NCBI GenBank assembly: GCA_025934775.1 | Contig: JAICWO010000004.1 | Coordinates: forward strand, 1 to 64,000 | DNA length: 64,000 nucleotides | Direction of reading: 5' to 3' | From: Gemmatimonadaceae bacterium | Lineage (GTDB): Bacteria; Gemmatimonadota; Gemmatimonadetes; Gemmatimonadales; Gemmatimonadaceae | Shown here: piece by piece, positions 33,422 through 42,192 of the stretch | Layout of the letters: each line of letters begins with the position of its first letter | How positions within the stretch are numbered: the stretch's first letter is position 1 | Notes under the pieces: model-generated | Told to the model about the DNA's origin: nothing | Database searches by the model: none | Seen by the model: only the letters and a program-made list of their open reading frames with translations | Translations under genes and position numbers: made by a program

Positions 33422-34561
33422 CTACGCGGCGCGGTGGGTCGAGAGCGCCTTTAGAAAATCCTCACCGAGCAGCAAGCGGCGCCAGCCGGGGAGCTCGGCC
33501 ACCTCGGCGAGCTCCGATTCCGTTTTCGGGTTCTTGCGAGCGACGGCCTCGAGACGGTCGCGGGAGCAGAGCACACCGGGATCGAGATCGAGCCGCGCCG
33601 CCGCGGCATCGCGTACCGTCTTGAGCGCGCCGACGCGCGCGTCGAAATCCGGGTCGCGGTCCCAGCGCGGTGCTTTCGGAAAGCGCGGCAGCTCGCTCTC
33701 GGGCACGGCCTTGCCGCGCTGCACCGCGGCGAGCAGCTCGTGGCTGCGCGACTCGAGAATCCCGCGCGGCATGCCTTTGATCGCGGCGAGCGCCTCGCGC
33801 GACTCCGGCTGCGATCGCGCGATCTCGAGCAACTGCTCGTTCCCGAGCACGCGGAACGTCGCGCGGTCGAGTTGACCCGCGAGCGCGTCGCGCCACGGCG
33901 CGAGCTCGCGCAGGATCGCCAGCTCGCGCCGTGTGAGATCGCGTGCGCCTTTGATCTTGAAGAATCCGTTCGCCGGATCCTCGTCGGCCCAGCGCAGCCC
34001 CTCGAGCAGCGCGAACTCCTCGCGCGCCCACGTCCATCGTCCGGCGCGCTCGAGATCGTCCTTCATGCGGTCGCGGAGCTCGAGCAGATGAATCGTGTCC
34101 TGCGCCGCGTAATCGAGCATGTCGCGCGTGAGCGGCCGCATCGACCAGTCGGCGCGCTGGTGCTTCTTGTCCAGCTTCACGCCGAAGTAGCGCTCGAGCA
34201 GCGCGGCGAGACCGAACGCCCGCAAGCCGAGGAGCTGCGCCGCGATGCGCGTGTCGAAGATGTTCCGAGCGTGCCACCCGTAGTCCTGATGCAGCAGGCG
34301 GAGATCGTAGTCCGCGTCGTGGAACACGATCTCCACGTCGGCGCTCTCCACCAACCGCCCCAGCCCCGCCGGCGTGCCGATGGGTATCGGGTCGATGATC
34401 GCCGTCTTGTCGCGGCTGGAGAGCTGGAGCAGGTAGATTCGATCGACGAAGCGGTGGAAGCTCGCGCCTTCCGTGTCGAGAGCGAGAATCGGCGTTCCGG
34501 CAATCGAATTGAGGAACGCGTCGACCGTCTCCGTGGTGTCGAGGTAAACCGGGGTGTGCAC
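33422..34561 (-). CDS. rnd: Ribonuclease D
   Basis: The 379-residue protein has the DEDDy exonuclease motifs: LALDTEGASF (Exo I), FHDADYDLRLLH (Exo II) and YAAQDTIHLLELR (Exo III, Tyr and Asp). HRDC-type helical regions follow: one at about 210-290 with LRELAPWRDALA, and a weaker second one near the C-terminus. The enzyme trims tRNA 3' ends and other structured RNAs. It is divergent from the AI-2E transporter gene, with a short intergenic gap of 43 bp. Confidence 0.95.
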   Translation of the reverse strand: MHTPVYLDTTETVDAFLNSIAGTPILALDTEGASFHRFVDRIYLLQLSSRDKTAIIDPIPIGTPAGLGRLVESADVEIVFHDADYDLRLLHQDYGWHARNIFDTRIAAQLLGLRAFGLAALLERYFGVKLDKKHQRADWSMRPLTRDMLDYAAQDTIHLLELRDRMKDDLERAGRWTWAREEFALLEGLRWADEDPANGFFKIKGARDLTRRELAILRELAPWRDALAGQLDRATFRVLGNEQLLEIARSQPESREALAAIKGMPRGILESRSHELLAAVQRGKAVPESELPRFPKAPRWDRDPDFDARVGALKTVRDAAAARLDLDPGVLCSRDRLEAVARKNPKTESELAEVAELPGWRRLLLGEDFLKALSTHRAA

Positions 34562-34604
34562 GACCGCAATCTAACCGGCATCGCCTTTGCCCGGAGCCGA
34601 GCGC

Positions 34605-35882
34605 ATGAGCGACGGTCGCACGAACGACGCAGACGAACAGCCGGCGACGGTGGCCGCGCTCCGGAGGCGCGGCCGCGTCCGCCGGCGTCATCACGGCTGG
34701 CGCAACGCGGACGTGCTGCGCACCGCGGCGCTGGTGATCGCGATGTACCTCATCGTGCGCCTCCTCTGGTTCGCGAACATGCTGTTTTTCACCGCGTTCC
34801 TCGGGCTGTTGTTGGGGCTCGCGGTGTCGTCGGGCGTGGATCGCCTGGTGCGGTGGCGCATTCCGCGCGGCGTGGGCGCGGCGGCGATCGTGATCGGCTT
34901 CCTCGCGCTGCTCTTCGGCTTCGGCGCGTGGCTGGCACCGACGATTCACCAGCAGGGGATAGAGCTCGAGCGCCGGCTGCCGGTCGCGATCGATCGCGCC
35001 GGGACGTGGGTCAACGCGCATCGCGGCGGGATGATCGGCATGGTCTTCGGCGGCCTGGCGACCGAGGCGCGCACCGACTCGGCGGCGGCGACTCCGTCCG
35101 CGGCGGCGACGCCCGCCGCTGCACCCGCCGGCGCCCCGCCCACCGGAGCGGCGCAGCCCACGGACTCGACGCAGATCGGGCGCGCGGTGCGGCAGCGGAT
35201 CAACGCGCAGCTCGGCGCGCTCTCGCGCTACCTGTTTCCGTTCCTCTCGTCGACGATCGAAGTTGTTGCTGGAATACTCATAATAATTTTCTTATCTATC
35301 TACATCGCCGTCGACCCCGGGCTGTATCGCGCGGGGATCATGCACCTGTTCCCGCACCCCCGGCGCGAGCGCGCGGGCGCGGTGCTCACGGCGATCGCCC
35401 AGGTGCTGCGGAAATGGCTCGTCACGCAGCTCATCGCGATGGCGGTCATCGGCATTGTGGCGACCATCGTGCTGCTCGTGCTCCGCGTGCAGGCGGCCTT
35501 CGCGCTCGGGCTGCTCTCGGGATTGTTCGAGTTCATCCCCACCTTCGGGCCGATCATCGGCGCGCTGCCCGCGGTCGCGATGGGCTTTCTCGATTCGCCG
35601 GAGAAGGCGGCCTACGTGGCGATCGCGTACATCCTCGTGCAGTTCCTCGAGAACCATCTGCTCATCCCGCTGCTGATGAAGGGCGGGATCGATCTGCCGC
35701 CCGTGTTGACGGTTCTCGCACAATCGCTCATGGCGCTCGTCTTCGGCTTCATCGGCTTGATGGTCGCCGTGCCCATGCTCGCGGCGACGATGGTCGCGGT
35801 GAAGATGCTCTACGTGGAAGACGTGGTCGGCGATCCACAGCTCGGAGCGGGCGAGAATCCGGCGCGTGGCGTCGAAAGCTGA
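34605..35882 (+). CDS. AI-2E family (PerM/YdiK-like) membrane transporter
   Basis: The 425-residue protein has about seven or eight membrane segments in the AI-2E exporter pattern. FIPTFGPIIGALPAVAMGFL and FLENHLLIPLLMKGGIDL are family landmarks near residues 300-350. An Ala/Pro/Thr-rich linker (about 155-190) interrupts the extracytoplasmic part. Members export small molecules, but the substrate is rarely proven. I chose the ATG at 34605; TTG at 34587 is also in frame. An AT-rich run (ATA/ATT/TTA codons) lies at 35263-35306. The 3' end overlaps the next gene by 17 bp. Confidence 0.88.
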   Translation: MSDGRTNDADEQPATVAALRRRGRVRRRHHGWRNADVLRTAALVIAMYLIVRLLWFANMLFFTAFLGLLLGLAVSSGVDRLVRWRIPRGVGAAAIVIGFLALLFGFGAWLAPTIHQQGIELERRLPVAIDRAGTWVNAHRGGMIGMVFGGLATEARTDSAAATPSAAATPAAAPAGAPPTGAAQPTDSTQIGRAVRQRINAQLGALSRYLFPFLSSTIEVVAGILIIIFLSIYIAVDPGLYRAGIMHLFPHPRRERAGAVLTAIAQVLRKWLVTQLIAMAVIGIVATIVLLVLRVQAAFALGLLSGLFEFIPTFGPIIGALPAVAMGFLDSPEKAAYVAIAYILVQFLENHLLIPLLMKGGIDLPPVLTVLAQSLMALVFGFIGLMVAVPMLAATMVAVKMLYVEDVVGDPQLGAGENPARGVES

Positions 35883-36852
35883 CGAGGGCACGGACGGCGC
35901 GCTGCCGTTGTACCGGCGCTTTCCGCGGCTCACGCGCATTCCGCGCGTCGCGCTCGGCGCGTTCCCGACACCGGTCCAGCCGCTCGCGTCGATTGCGCCG
36001 GGGATGTGGATCAAGCGGGACGATCTCTGCGCCGAGCCGCTCGGCGGCAACAAAGCGCGGGCGCTCGAGTTTCTCCTCGCGCGCGTACAACCCGGCGACC
36101 GCGTGGTCACGGTGGGCGCCGCGGGCTCGACGCACGCGCTCGCCGTCGCGACCTATGCCGCGCGCCTCGGCGCGACAGCGGAGGTCGCGCGCTGGCGCCA
36201 GGTCATGAATCCCATGGCGTCGCGCGTCGCCGCGCGGATGCCGGCGTTCGCTGAGCTCGCGCCGGTCTTTCACACCGTGGCTGGTGCGTACGCGTGGGCA
36301 TGGATGCGGCGACTGCGCGGCGCGACATGGATCCCGGCGGGAGGGAGCACGCCGCTCGGCATCCTCGGGCACGTGAACGCGGGACTCGAGTTGGTCGACC
36401 AGCTCCGCGCCGGCGAGCTGCCGATGCCGCAATCGGTCGTGCTGCCGCTCGGCACCGGCGGCACGATGGCGGGTCTCGTGTTGGCATTCGCGATTGCTCA
36501 CGTTCCGATCCGCGTCGTCGGCGCGCGCGTCGTGCCGACGATCGTCGGACGATTGGGACGCGTTCAGCGGCTCGCGAGCGCCACCGCGCGGCTGATCGAG
36601 CGAACGTCCGGCGCGCGCGTGCCGCGTCCGTCGCCGCCGGCGATGGCGATCGACGATCGCTACTACGGCGGCGCGTACGGCCGCGAGACGATCGACGCGC
36701 GCGATGCCGCCGCCGCCATGCGCGCCGCGAACGGCGTGGTGCTCGATTCCACGTACAGCGCGAAGGCGTTCGCGCTGGCGCGCGCGCGCGCGAACCGCGA
36801 GACCGTCCTGTTCTGGTTAACGTTCGACTCCCGAACCCTGAGCACCCGATGA
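35866..36852 (+). CDS. PLP-dependent enzyme, D-cysteine desulfhydrase / ACC deaminase family
   Basis: The 328-residue protein has the fold type II PLP-enzyme signature of this family. LCAEPLGGNKARALEFLLA carries the Lys that binds PLP. VGAAGSTHALAVATYAARLG follows, as does the phosphate-binding PLGTGGTMAGLVLAF. D-cysteine desulfhydrases and ACC deaminases cannot be told apart by eye. GTG at 35866 starts it inside the AI-2E gene (overlap 17 bp). Its stop overlaps the thioesterase start (ATGA), so the genes from 34605 to 38687 look like one operon. Confidence 0.87.
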   Translation: MASKADEGTDGALPLYRRFPRLTRIPRVALGAFPTPVQPLASIAPGMWIKRDDLCAEPLGGNKARALEFLLARVQPGDRVVTVGAAGSTHALAVATYAARLGATAEVARWRQVMNPMASRVAARMPAFAELAPVFHTVAGAYAWAWMRRLRGATWIPAGGSTPLGILGHVNAGLELVDQLRAGELPMPQSVVLPLGTGGTMAGLVLAFAIAHVPIRVVGARVVPTIVGRLGRVQRLASATARLIERTSGARVPRPSPPAMAIDDRYYGGAYGRETIDARDAAAAMRAANGVVLDSTYSAKAFALARARANRETVLFWLTFDSRTLSTR

Positions 36853-37262
36853 GTCAGCTCCCGGAAGTGACGTTTCACATTTATCCGACCGACTGCGACA
36901 TGCTCGGGCACCTGAACCATGCGACGATGCTCAATTTTCTCGAGCGTGCGCGATGGGCGCTGCTCGAGCCGCAGATCGACGTTCGACGCTGGACCACGCA
37001 GGACGTGTTCTCGGTGGTGCGTCACGTCGACATCGGCTATCTCGCGCAATCGCTGCCGGGCGAGGATCTCACGATTCGCTCCGGACTGCTCGCGATTCGT
37101 CGCACGAGCTACATCATCAAGCAGGACGTGCGCAAAGTCGCGCCGGGCACGCTGGTCGCGGAGGCGTCGATCGTGTTCGTGTGTGTGAATCAGCAGGGTC
37201 AGCCCGTGCCGGTGCCGGAGAGCTGGCGCAACATGCTGCCGCAGTGGCCGGAGTCGGAGTGA
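36849..37262 (+). CDS. Acyl-CoA thioesterase (4HBT hot-dog fold)
   Basis: The 137-residue protein has a hot-dog thioesterase motif YPTDCDMLGHLNHATMLNFL, with the catalytic Asp region (DxDMxGHxNxxxY/L) near residues 13-31, and a C-terminal VFVCVNQQGQPVPVPE. It likely hydrolyses aromatic or medium-chain acyl-CoA. The ATG at 36849 overlaps the previous stop (ATGA), and its TGA at 37260-37262 overlaps the next GTG, so translation is tightly coupled on both sides. Another long open frame runs through the first part of this region on the same strand but has no family support. Confidence 0.9.
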   Translation: MSQLPEVTFHIYPTDCDMLGHLNHATMLNFLERARWALLEPQIDVRRWTTQDVFSVVRHVDIGYLAQSLPGEDLTIRSGLLAIRRTSYIIKQDVRKVAPGTLVAEASIVFVCVNQQGQPVPVPESWRNMLPQWPESE

Positions 37263-38053
37263 TCGCGCTCGTCGGCGACACGGAGATTGCCTACGACGAT
37301 GTCGGCTCCGGGCTGCCAGTGGTCTTTCTGCACGCGTTTCCGCTCAATCGCACGATGTGGGATCCGCAGGTGGGTGCGCTCGTCGCGGAGTGCCGCTGCA
37401 TTCCCATCGACATGCGGGGATTCGGCGAGTCGGCAGCGGCGCCGCCCTATTCGATGGATCGCTACGCCGACGACGTGATCGGCGTGCTCGACGTCCTGCA
37501 ACTCGAGCGCGCGGTGATCGCGGGCCTGTCGCTCGGCGGATACGTCGCGTTCAATCTCCTGCGCCGCCACCGCGGCCGCATTCGCGCGCTGATGCTCGCG
37601 GACACGCGCGCGACCGCGGACGACGAGGCCACGCGGGCACGGCGGCACGAGCTGATCCAGCTGGCCGAGACACAGGGCAGCACCGCGATCGCGAACGCGG
37701 AGATCGCTGGCCTCGTCGGCAAGACGACGCGCGAACGGCGGCCGGACATCTATGATGCGACGCATCGCATGATGGCGCAGTCGGCGCCGGAGGGGATCAT
37801 CGGCGGACTCGAGGCGATGATGATGCGGCCCGACTCGACGCCGCTCCTCGAGCACATCGACGTGCCGACGCTCGTGGTCGGCGGCGAGGAAGACGCGATC
37901 ACGCCGCCCAAGACGATGCGCGCGCTGCACCACGCGATCCCGGGGAGCCGGTTGGAGCTGATCGCGCAAGCGGGACATCTCTCGAACGTCGAGCGGCCAG
38001 CGGCATTCAACACCGTGGTGAGCGAGTTCCTCGGCAGCTTGCTCTACAGTTAG
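37259..38053 (+). CDS. Alpha/beta hydrolase (3-oxoadipate enol-lactonase-like)
   Basis: The 264-residue protein has an alpha/beta hydrolase core: oxyanion HAFPLNRTMWDPQ, nucleophile GLSLGGYVAFN, acid GGEEDAITPPK and His in QAGHLSNVERPA. Similar to enol-lactonases and esterases such as BioH relatives; the substrate is unknown. GTG at 37259 overlaps the thioesterase stop by four bases. An upstream in-frame start near 36953 would need a long non-conserved N-terminus and is rejected. Confidence 0.88.
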   Translation: MIALVGDTEIAYDDVGSGLPVVFLHAFPLNRTMWDPQVGALVAECRCIPIDMRGFGESAAAPPYSMDRYADDVIGVLDVLQLERAVIAGLSLGGYVAFNLLRRHRGRIRALMLADTRATADDEATRARRHELIQLAETQGSTAIANAEIAGLVGKTTRERRPDIYDATHRMMAQSAPEGIIGGLEAMMMRPDSTPLLEHIDVPTLVVGGEEDAITPPKTMRALHHAIPGSRLELIAQAGHLSNVERPAAFNTVVSEFLGSLLYS

Positions 38054-38063
38054 TTTTCGCGCG

Positions 38064-38687
38064 ATGTCCTCTCCGCCCCCGACTTCCACCGCGCAATCGG
38101 CCGCTGAACGCAGCACCTCGGCGCGACTTGGCTCGGTGCTGTTTCGCAATCGCAGTTGGCTGCCCGTTCCGTTTCTGATCGTCGCGCTGCTCGCGCCCGC
38201 GGAGCCGCGCGGGATCTATTGGTTGATCGGCGCGGTGCTGATCGTGGTCGGCGAGTGGGTTCGCCTGGCGGGAGTCGCCGCGGCGGGCACGGTCACGCGC
38301 CGCCGCTCGCGCGAGGTGCAGCGGCTGGTGACGTACGGGATCTTTCGCTGGGTGAGAAATCCGCTCTACGTGGGGAATTTCTTCATCTGGATGGGGTTCG
38401 TCGTGATCTCGGGCGTGTTGTGGTTCCTGCCCGTGGCGATCGTGCTGTTTGGAATCGAGTACACGCTGATCGTCGCGTACGAAGAGGGCGTGCTGGAGTC
38501 GATCTTTGGCCGGGAGTACTTGGACTACAAGCGCGATACGCCGCGCTGGGTGCCGAAGCCGCCGCGCGGGCGCGAGCGCGGACCACACGATTGGGGAGAG
38601 GCGTGGCGGAGCGAGGTGAGCACGTTCCTCCAGTACGCGGCGCTGGTGGTGGTGTTTGCGATCAAGCAGCGGGTGTGGTGGGTGTAG
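38064..38687 (+). CDS. Isoprenylcysteine carboxyl methyltransferase-family membrane protein
   Basis: The 207-residue protein has four or five membrane segments and the ICMT/PEMT-type motif VTYGIFRWVRNPLYVGNF, followed by EEGVLESIFGREYLDYKR. Members methylate small or lipid substrates with SAM; in bacteria the substrate is usually unknown. It closes the operon-like run that starts at 34605 and is followed by a dense hairpin cluster. Confidence 0.88.
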   Translation: MSSPPPTSTAQSAAERSTSARLGSVLFRNRSWLPVPFLIVALLAPAEPRGIYWLIGAVLIVVGEWVRLAGVAAAGTVTRRRSREVQRLVTYGIFRWVRNPLYVGNFFIWMGFVVISGVLWFLPVAIVLFGIEYTLIVAYEEGVLESIFGREYLDYKRDTPRWVPKPPRGRERGPHDWGEAWRSEVSTFLQYAALVVVFAIKQRVWWV

Positions 38688-38778
38688 TCGCGCGAAGCGC
38701 GACGTAGGGCCGGCGGCGATGCCGCCTGTAGGGTCGCGGCCCTACAGCACGAACGCCCGCGCGAATGCGCGGGCGTTC
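38687..38778. repeat. Cluster of four perfect hairpins between convergent genes
   Basis: Four neighbouring stems: GTCGCGC/GCGCGAC (38687-38703), GGCGGC/GCCGCC (about 38713-38727), CTGTAGGG/CCCTACAG (38726-38747) and GAACGCCCGCGC/GCGCGGGCGTTC (38751-38778, loop GAAT). The last is long enough to stop transcription from either side. GTAGGG occurs twice, suggesting duplication. Confidence 0.75.
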
Positions 38779-38803
38779 TGCCACCATACACTCAACCCGC
38801 GCG

Positions 38804-39067
38804 CTACTTCTGCGGCTTTCCCGGGGGATTCTCGCTCTTGAACACGTCTCGATTGATCTGAATGTACTGCTTCAAGTTCCCCGGAACGTCTTCTTCCGGA
38901 AAGATCGCCGTCACCGGACACTCGGGCTCGCACGCGCCGCAATCGATGCACTCGTCCGGATGAATGAAGAGCTGATCCGGACCTTCATAGATGCAGTCGA
39001 CCGGGCACACGTCGACGCAGGCGCGATCCTTCGTTCCAATGCAAGCTTCGGTGATGACGTAGGGCAT
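38804..39067 (-). CDS. Seven-iron-type ferredoxin (FdxA-like)
   Basis: The 87-residue protein has an N-terminal [20 protein letters not shown] with [13 protein letters not shown], and [17 protein letters not shown]. The spacing fits a 3Fe-4S plus 4Fe-4S ferredoxin of the bacterial FdxA type, with the usual length. It carries electrons at low potential in the cytoplasm. It is divergent from the molybdenum oxidoreductase genes with only 52 bp between the starts, so shared regulation is likely; it could be an electron acceptor for that enzyme (inferred). Confidence 0.93.
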   Translation of the reverse strand: MPYVITEACIGTKDRACVDVCPVDCIYEGPDQLFIHPDECIDCGACEPECPVTAIFPEEDVPGNLKQYIQINRDVFKSENPPGKPQK

Positions 39068-39107
39068 GCGTCCCTCAGGTAATACTGCGATTTGGAGCCG
39101 ACAAGGC

Positions 39108-39113
39108 TAAGAT
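39108..39113 (+). promoter_or_regulatory. Candidate -10 box for a leaderless transcript
   Basis: TAAGAT ends 6 bp before the ATG at 39120, and no Shine-Dalgarno sequence precedes that ATG. A start of transcription at or next to the ATG would make the mRNA leaderless. No good -35 was seen. Confidence 0.35.
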
Positions 39114-39119
39114 AGTGGG

Positions 39120-39587
39120 ATGCGCCTCATGGTCAACGGAGCCGCGTTCGACGTCACCGTGCCTGACCACGAGACGCTCCTCTCCACGCTGCGCGACCGA
39201 CTCGAACTCACCGGCACGAAGCTCGTCTGCGGGCGCGGCGAGTGCGGGGCATGCACGGTGCTCGTCGACGGAACCGCCGTCTACGCCTGCCTGACCCTCA
39301 CCGCCGCGTGCGAGTCGCGCGCGGTCACGACGATCGAAGGGATCGGCCGCGAGGACGCTCTCCATCCGGTACAGGCGGCGTTCATCGAGCACGACGCCGC
39401 GCAATGCGGATTCTGCACGCCGGGGCAGATCGTCGCCGCCATCGCGCTCCTCGAGCGGAATCCATCGCCCACGGAAGACGACGTGCGGCGCGGCATGAGC
39501 GGGAATCTCTGCCGCTGCGGTACGTACCCCAAGATCGTGCGCGCCGTGATGGCGGCCGCTGACCAGGCGCGAGCGGCCGATGGCTAA
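39120..39587 (+). CDS. [2Fe-2S] subunit of a molybdenum aldehyde/xanthine oxidoreductase
   Basis: The 155-residue protein has the two-cluster small-subunit pattern: plant-ferredoxin-like CGRGECGACTVLVDG with YACLT, then CGFCTPGQIVAAIAL and the second-domain pair GNLCRCGTYPKIV. It relays electrons from the molybdenum site. It lacks a Tat signal, unlike the periplasmic E. coli PaoA, so the enzyme is cytoplasmic. Its stop overlaps the large-subunit start by 8 bp. Confidence 0.95.
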   Translation: MRLMVNGAAFDVTVPDHETLLSTLRDRLELTGTKLVCGRGECGACTVLVDGTAVYACLTLTAACESRAVTTIEGIGREDALHPVQAAFIEHDAAQCGFCTPGQIVAAIALLERNPSPTEDDVRRGMSGNLCRCGTYPKIVRAVMAAADQARAADG

Positions 39588-41865
39588 TCGCTTCGTCGCG
39601 ACGAAAGTCGAGATCGAAGGACGCGAAGAAACGAAGATCGTCGAGCTGCCGGCGCGCGAACCCGCGCCGTGGGACGACGACGCGGCGCTCACCGTCGTCG
39701 GCCAACGCGTTCCGCGCATGGATGCGCTCGAGAAGGTGACGGGACGAGCGCGCTACACCGCGGACATCCAGCTCCCCAGGATGTTGTACGCCGCGATCCT
39801 GCGGGCGCCGGTCGCGAGCGGCCGTGTCACTACGCTCGATCTCTCGCCCGCGCTCGAATTGGACGGCGTGCGCGGCGCCGTCGCCCTCGACGATGTGCCC
39901 AGCATCGTGCTCGACGGCGTGCGCCTCTTCGATCGGACGATCCACTACGCCAACCAGCCGCTCGCCGCCGTCTGCGCGGACTCGCTCGAGATCGCCGTCC
40001 GCGCGCTGAACGCGATCGCGCTCGAGATCGTGTCCGAGCCGCACGTCGTGACCGCCGAGCAGGCGCTCGCATCGGGGGCGCCGCGCGTCCGGTCTTCAGG
40101 AAATACGCCGCGCAGCTCGCCCCGCATCATCTCGCGCGGCGACGTCGGCGCCGGGCTCGCGCAGGCGGACGTCGTGATCACGCGCGAGTATCGCACGCCG
40201 GCGGCGCTGCACACCGCGCTCGAGCCGCACGGCGCCGTCGCCGACTGGAACGCCGGCCGCGTCACGGTGTGGGAATCCACGCAAGGCATCTTCAACACGC
40301 GCGCGGATCTAGCGAAGGCGTTCGCGATGCCGCTGTCGTCGGTGCGTGTGATCAAGAACTACATGGGCGGCGGCTTCGGGGCGAAGAACGGCGCGTCGCA
40401 CGCGACATACATCGCCGTCGCGCTATCCAAGCTGCTCGGACGTCCCGTGCGCTGCGTGCTCGATCGCGAAGGCGAGCAGACCGACGCGGGGAACCGTCCG
40501 TCGACCGCTCAACGCGTCACACTCGGTGCGAAGCGCGACGGAACGCTCACCGCGATCAAGCTCGATGCGACGATCTCGCTCGGCATCGGCGGGTGGCTGG
40601 GCGGGCCGGGCCGGATCTACCACGAGCTCTATCGCTGCGCGAACGTCCATTCGTCGGAGACGTTCGTCTACATGAACACCGCGGCGATGTCGTCGTTTCG
40701 GGCGCCGGGACACGTCGAGGGCGCGTTCGGTCTGGAGCGCGCGATGGACGTGCTCGCGCGCGAGCTCGATCTGGATCCGCTCGAGCTGCGCCGCGCCAAT
40801 TACGCCGATCTTGCGCAGGACAAGCGCCGTCCGTACTCGAGCAAGCGGCTCGACGAATGCTACACTCGAGGCGCGCAGCGCTTCGGCTGGGGCCGCGCTC
40901 GCACGATGCCGCGTGAAAACGACGGCCGCTTCCGGCGCGGCGTTGGCATGGCGTCGCTCACCTGGGGCGCTGGCGGCGGGCCGCCGGCGTATGCGACGGT
41001 GCGCCTCAATCGCGACGGAAGCGTCGACGTGCTCACCGGCGCGCAGGATCTTGGCACGGGCGCACGCACCGTCTTCGCGCAGGTCGCGGCGGAGGTGCTC
41101 GGCGCCCGGGTTGAGCACGTTCGAACGATCCTCGGCGACACGGAGCGGCTTCCGTTCGCATCGAACTCCTGGGGATCGATCACGACCGCATCCGTCGCCC
41201 CGGCGGTACGCGTGGCGGCCGAGGAGGCGCGCGACTCGCTGTACGAAGCCGCCTCCGGCGTGCTCGGTGTTTCGCCGGACGACCTCGAGTCGTGCGACGG
41301 CGTCATTCGCGCGCGGTCGTCGGGCGCGAGCATCGCGATCGGCGACCTGTGCGAGAAGCTGGGCGACGTGATGATCATCGGCCAGGGAAGCCGCGGGCCG
41401 AACCCCGAGCAGACGCAGATCTCCGCCTTCGGCGCGCAGTTCGCCGAGGTGGAAGTCGACGTCGAGACGGGCCGCGTGCGCGTGCTGCGGATCGTCTCCG
41501 CGCACGACTCGGGACGCATCATCAATCCGACGCTCGCCGAGAGCCAGCTCGAAGGTGGGATTATTCAAGGACTTGGATACGCATTATTTGAAGAGCGCGT
41601 CCTCGACGAGCGGCTCGGACTGCCGCTCAATCCCACGATGCACGATTACAAGATTCCGACGATCGCGGACATTCCAGACATCGACGCGTTCTTCGTCGAC
41701 GGCGCGGATCCGGTGGCGAATCACACGGGCGTGAAGGGACTCGCCGAACCGCCGATCATCGGCACCGCGCCGGCGATCGCGAACGCGGTGGCGGATGCGA
41801 TTGGACGCGAGGTGGGAGAGATTCCGTTGACGCCGTGGCGGGTGCTTGACGCAACGAGGGCGTAG
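39580..41865 (+). CDS. Molybdopterin-binding large subunit of an aldehyde/xanthine oxidoreductase
   Basis: The 761-residue protein has the ALDOX/XDH domains. The active-site patches are GGGFGAK (263-269) and SFRAPG (372-377), and E723 in GLAEPPIIGT is the expected catalytic Glu. The AYxCSFR loop of CO dehydrogenase is absent, so an aldehyde, xanthine or isoquinoline-type oxidase fits. The substrate is unknown. A 30-bp AT-rich island sits at 41560-41593. The FAD subunit gene is not adjacent but 3 kb downstream (44837). Confidence 0.95.
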   Translation: MANRFVATKVEIEGREETKIVELPAREPAPWDDDAALTVVGQRVPRMDALEKVTGRARYTADIQLPRMLYAAILRAPVASGRVTTLDLSPALELDGVRGAVALDDVPSIVLDGVRLFDRTIHYANQPLAAVCADSLEIAVRALNAIALEIVSEPHVVTAEQALASGAPRVRSSGNTPRSSPRIISRGDVGAGLAQADVVITREYRTPAALHTALEPHGAVADWNAGRVTVWESTQGIFNTRADLAKAFAMPLSSVRVIKNYMGGGFGAKNGASHATYIAVALSKLLGRPVRCVLDREGEQTDAGNRPSTAQRVTLGAKRDGTLTAIKLDATISLGIGGWLGGPGRIYHELYRCANVHSSETFVYMNTAAMSSFRAPGHVEGAFGLERAMDVLARELDLDPLELRRANYADLAQDKRRPYSSKRLDECYTRGAQRFGWGRARTMPRENDGRFRRGVGMASLTWGAGGGPPAYATVRLNRDGSVDVLTGAQDLGTGARTVFAQVAAEVLGARVEHVRTILGDTERLPFASNSWGSITTASVAPAVRVAAEEARDSLYEAASGVLGVSPDDLESCDGVIRARSSGASIAIGDLCEKLGDVMIIGQGSRGPNPEQTQISAFGAQFAEVEVDVETGRVRVLRIVSAHDSGRIINPTLAESQLEGGIIQGLGYALFEERVLDERLGLPLNPTMHDYKIPTIADIPDIDAFFVDGADPVANHTGVKGLAEPPIIGTAPAIANAVADAIGREVGEIPLTPWRVLDATRA

Positions 41866-41880
41866 GGTCGAAACCTACGC
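41860..41880. terminator. Bidirectional hairpin spanning two convergent stops
   Basis: GCGTAGG (41860-41866) pairs with CCTACGC (41874-41880), loop 7 nt. The left arm contains the TAG of the large subunit and the right arm the stop of yhbY. Confidence 0.5.
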
Positions 41881-42183
41881 TCGCCACGGGGGCGCCCCTT
41901 CCTTCCGCTCGAGCTCCGGGTTCTCCCGATACAGCGTCGCCGTTTTCCCGATCACCTGCACGACGTCCGCGCCCATCGCGCCGCCGAGCTCATTCGCCGC
42001 GTCCTTCACGTCGACCCCGGCATTCTTGCCGAATTGAATCTTCACCAGCTCGCGCGTGCGCAGCGCGTCGTCGAGCGAGTGGCGCAGCGCGTCCGTCAGA
42101 CCGTGCTGGCCGACGTGAACCGACGCCGCGAGATGGTGCGCTTCACCGCGTAGCGCGGCGCGTTCCTTGGATGAGAGCGGCAT
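41875..42183 (-). CDS. yhbY: YhbY/CRS1-family RNA-binding protein
   Basis: The 102-residue protein is a single CRM domain: LSSKERAALRGEAHHLAASV, HVGQHGLTDALRHSLDDAL, ELVKIQFGKNAGVDVKD and VVQVIGKTATLYRE. YhbY binds the large ribosomal subunit precursor and aids assembly. It is 9 bp after the stop of the M23 gene on the same strand and thus in one operon with it. Confidence 0.95.
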   Translation of the reverse strand: MPLSSKERAALRGEAHHLAASVHVGQHGLTDALRHSLDDALRTRELVKIQFGKNAGVDVKDAANELGGAMGADVVQVIGKTATLYRENPELERKEGAPPWRA

Positions 42184-42192
42184 GCTCTCAAG

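Noticed and set aside
33740-36208. Plus-strand open frame of over 800 codons across rnd and the AI-2E gene
   Set aside because: It crosses two well-supported genes and its translation is Arg/Ala-rich with no family motif.
39580-41865. CO dehydrogenase large subunit
   Set aside because: The AYxCSFR active-site loop is missing; the loop reads MSSFRAPG as in xanthine/aldehyde oxidases.
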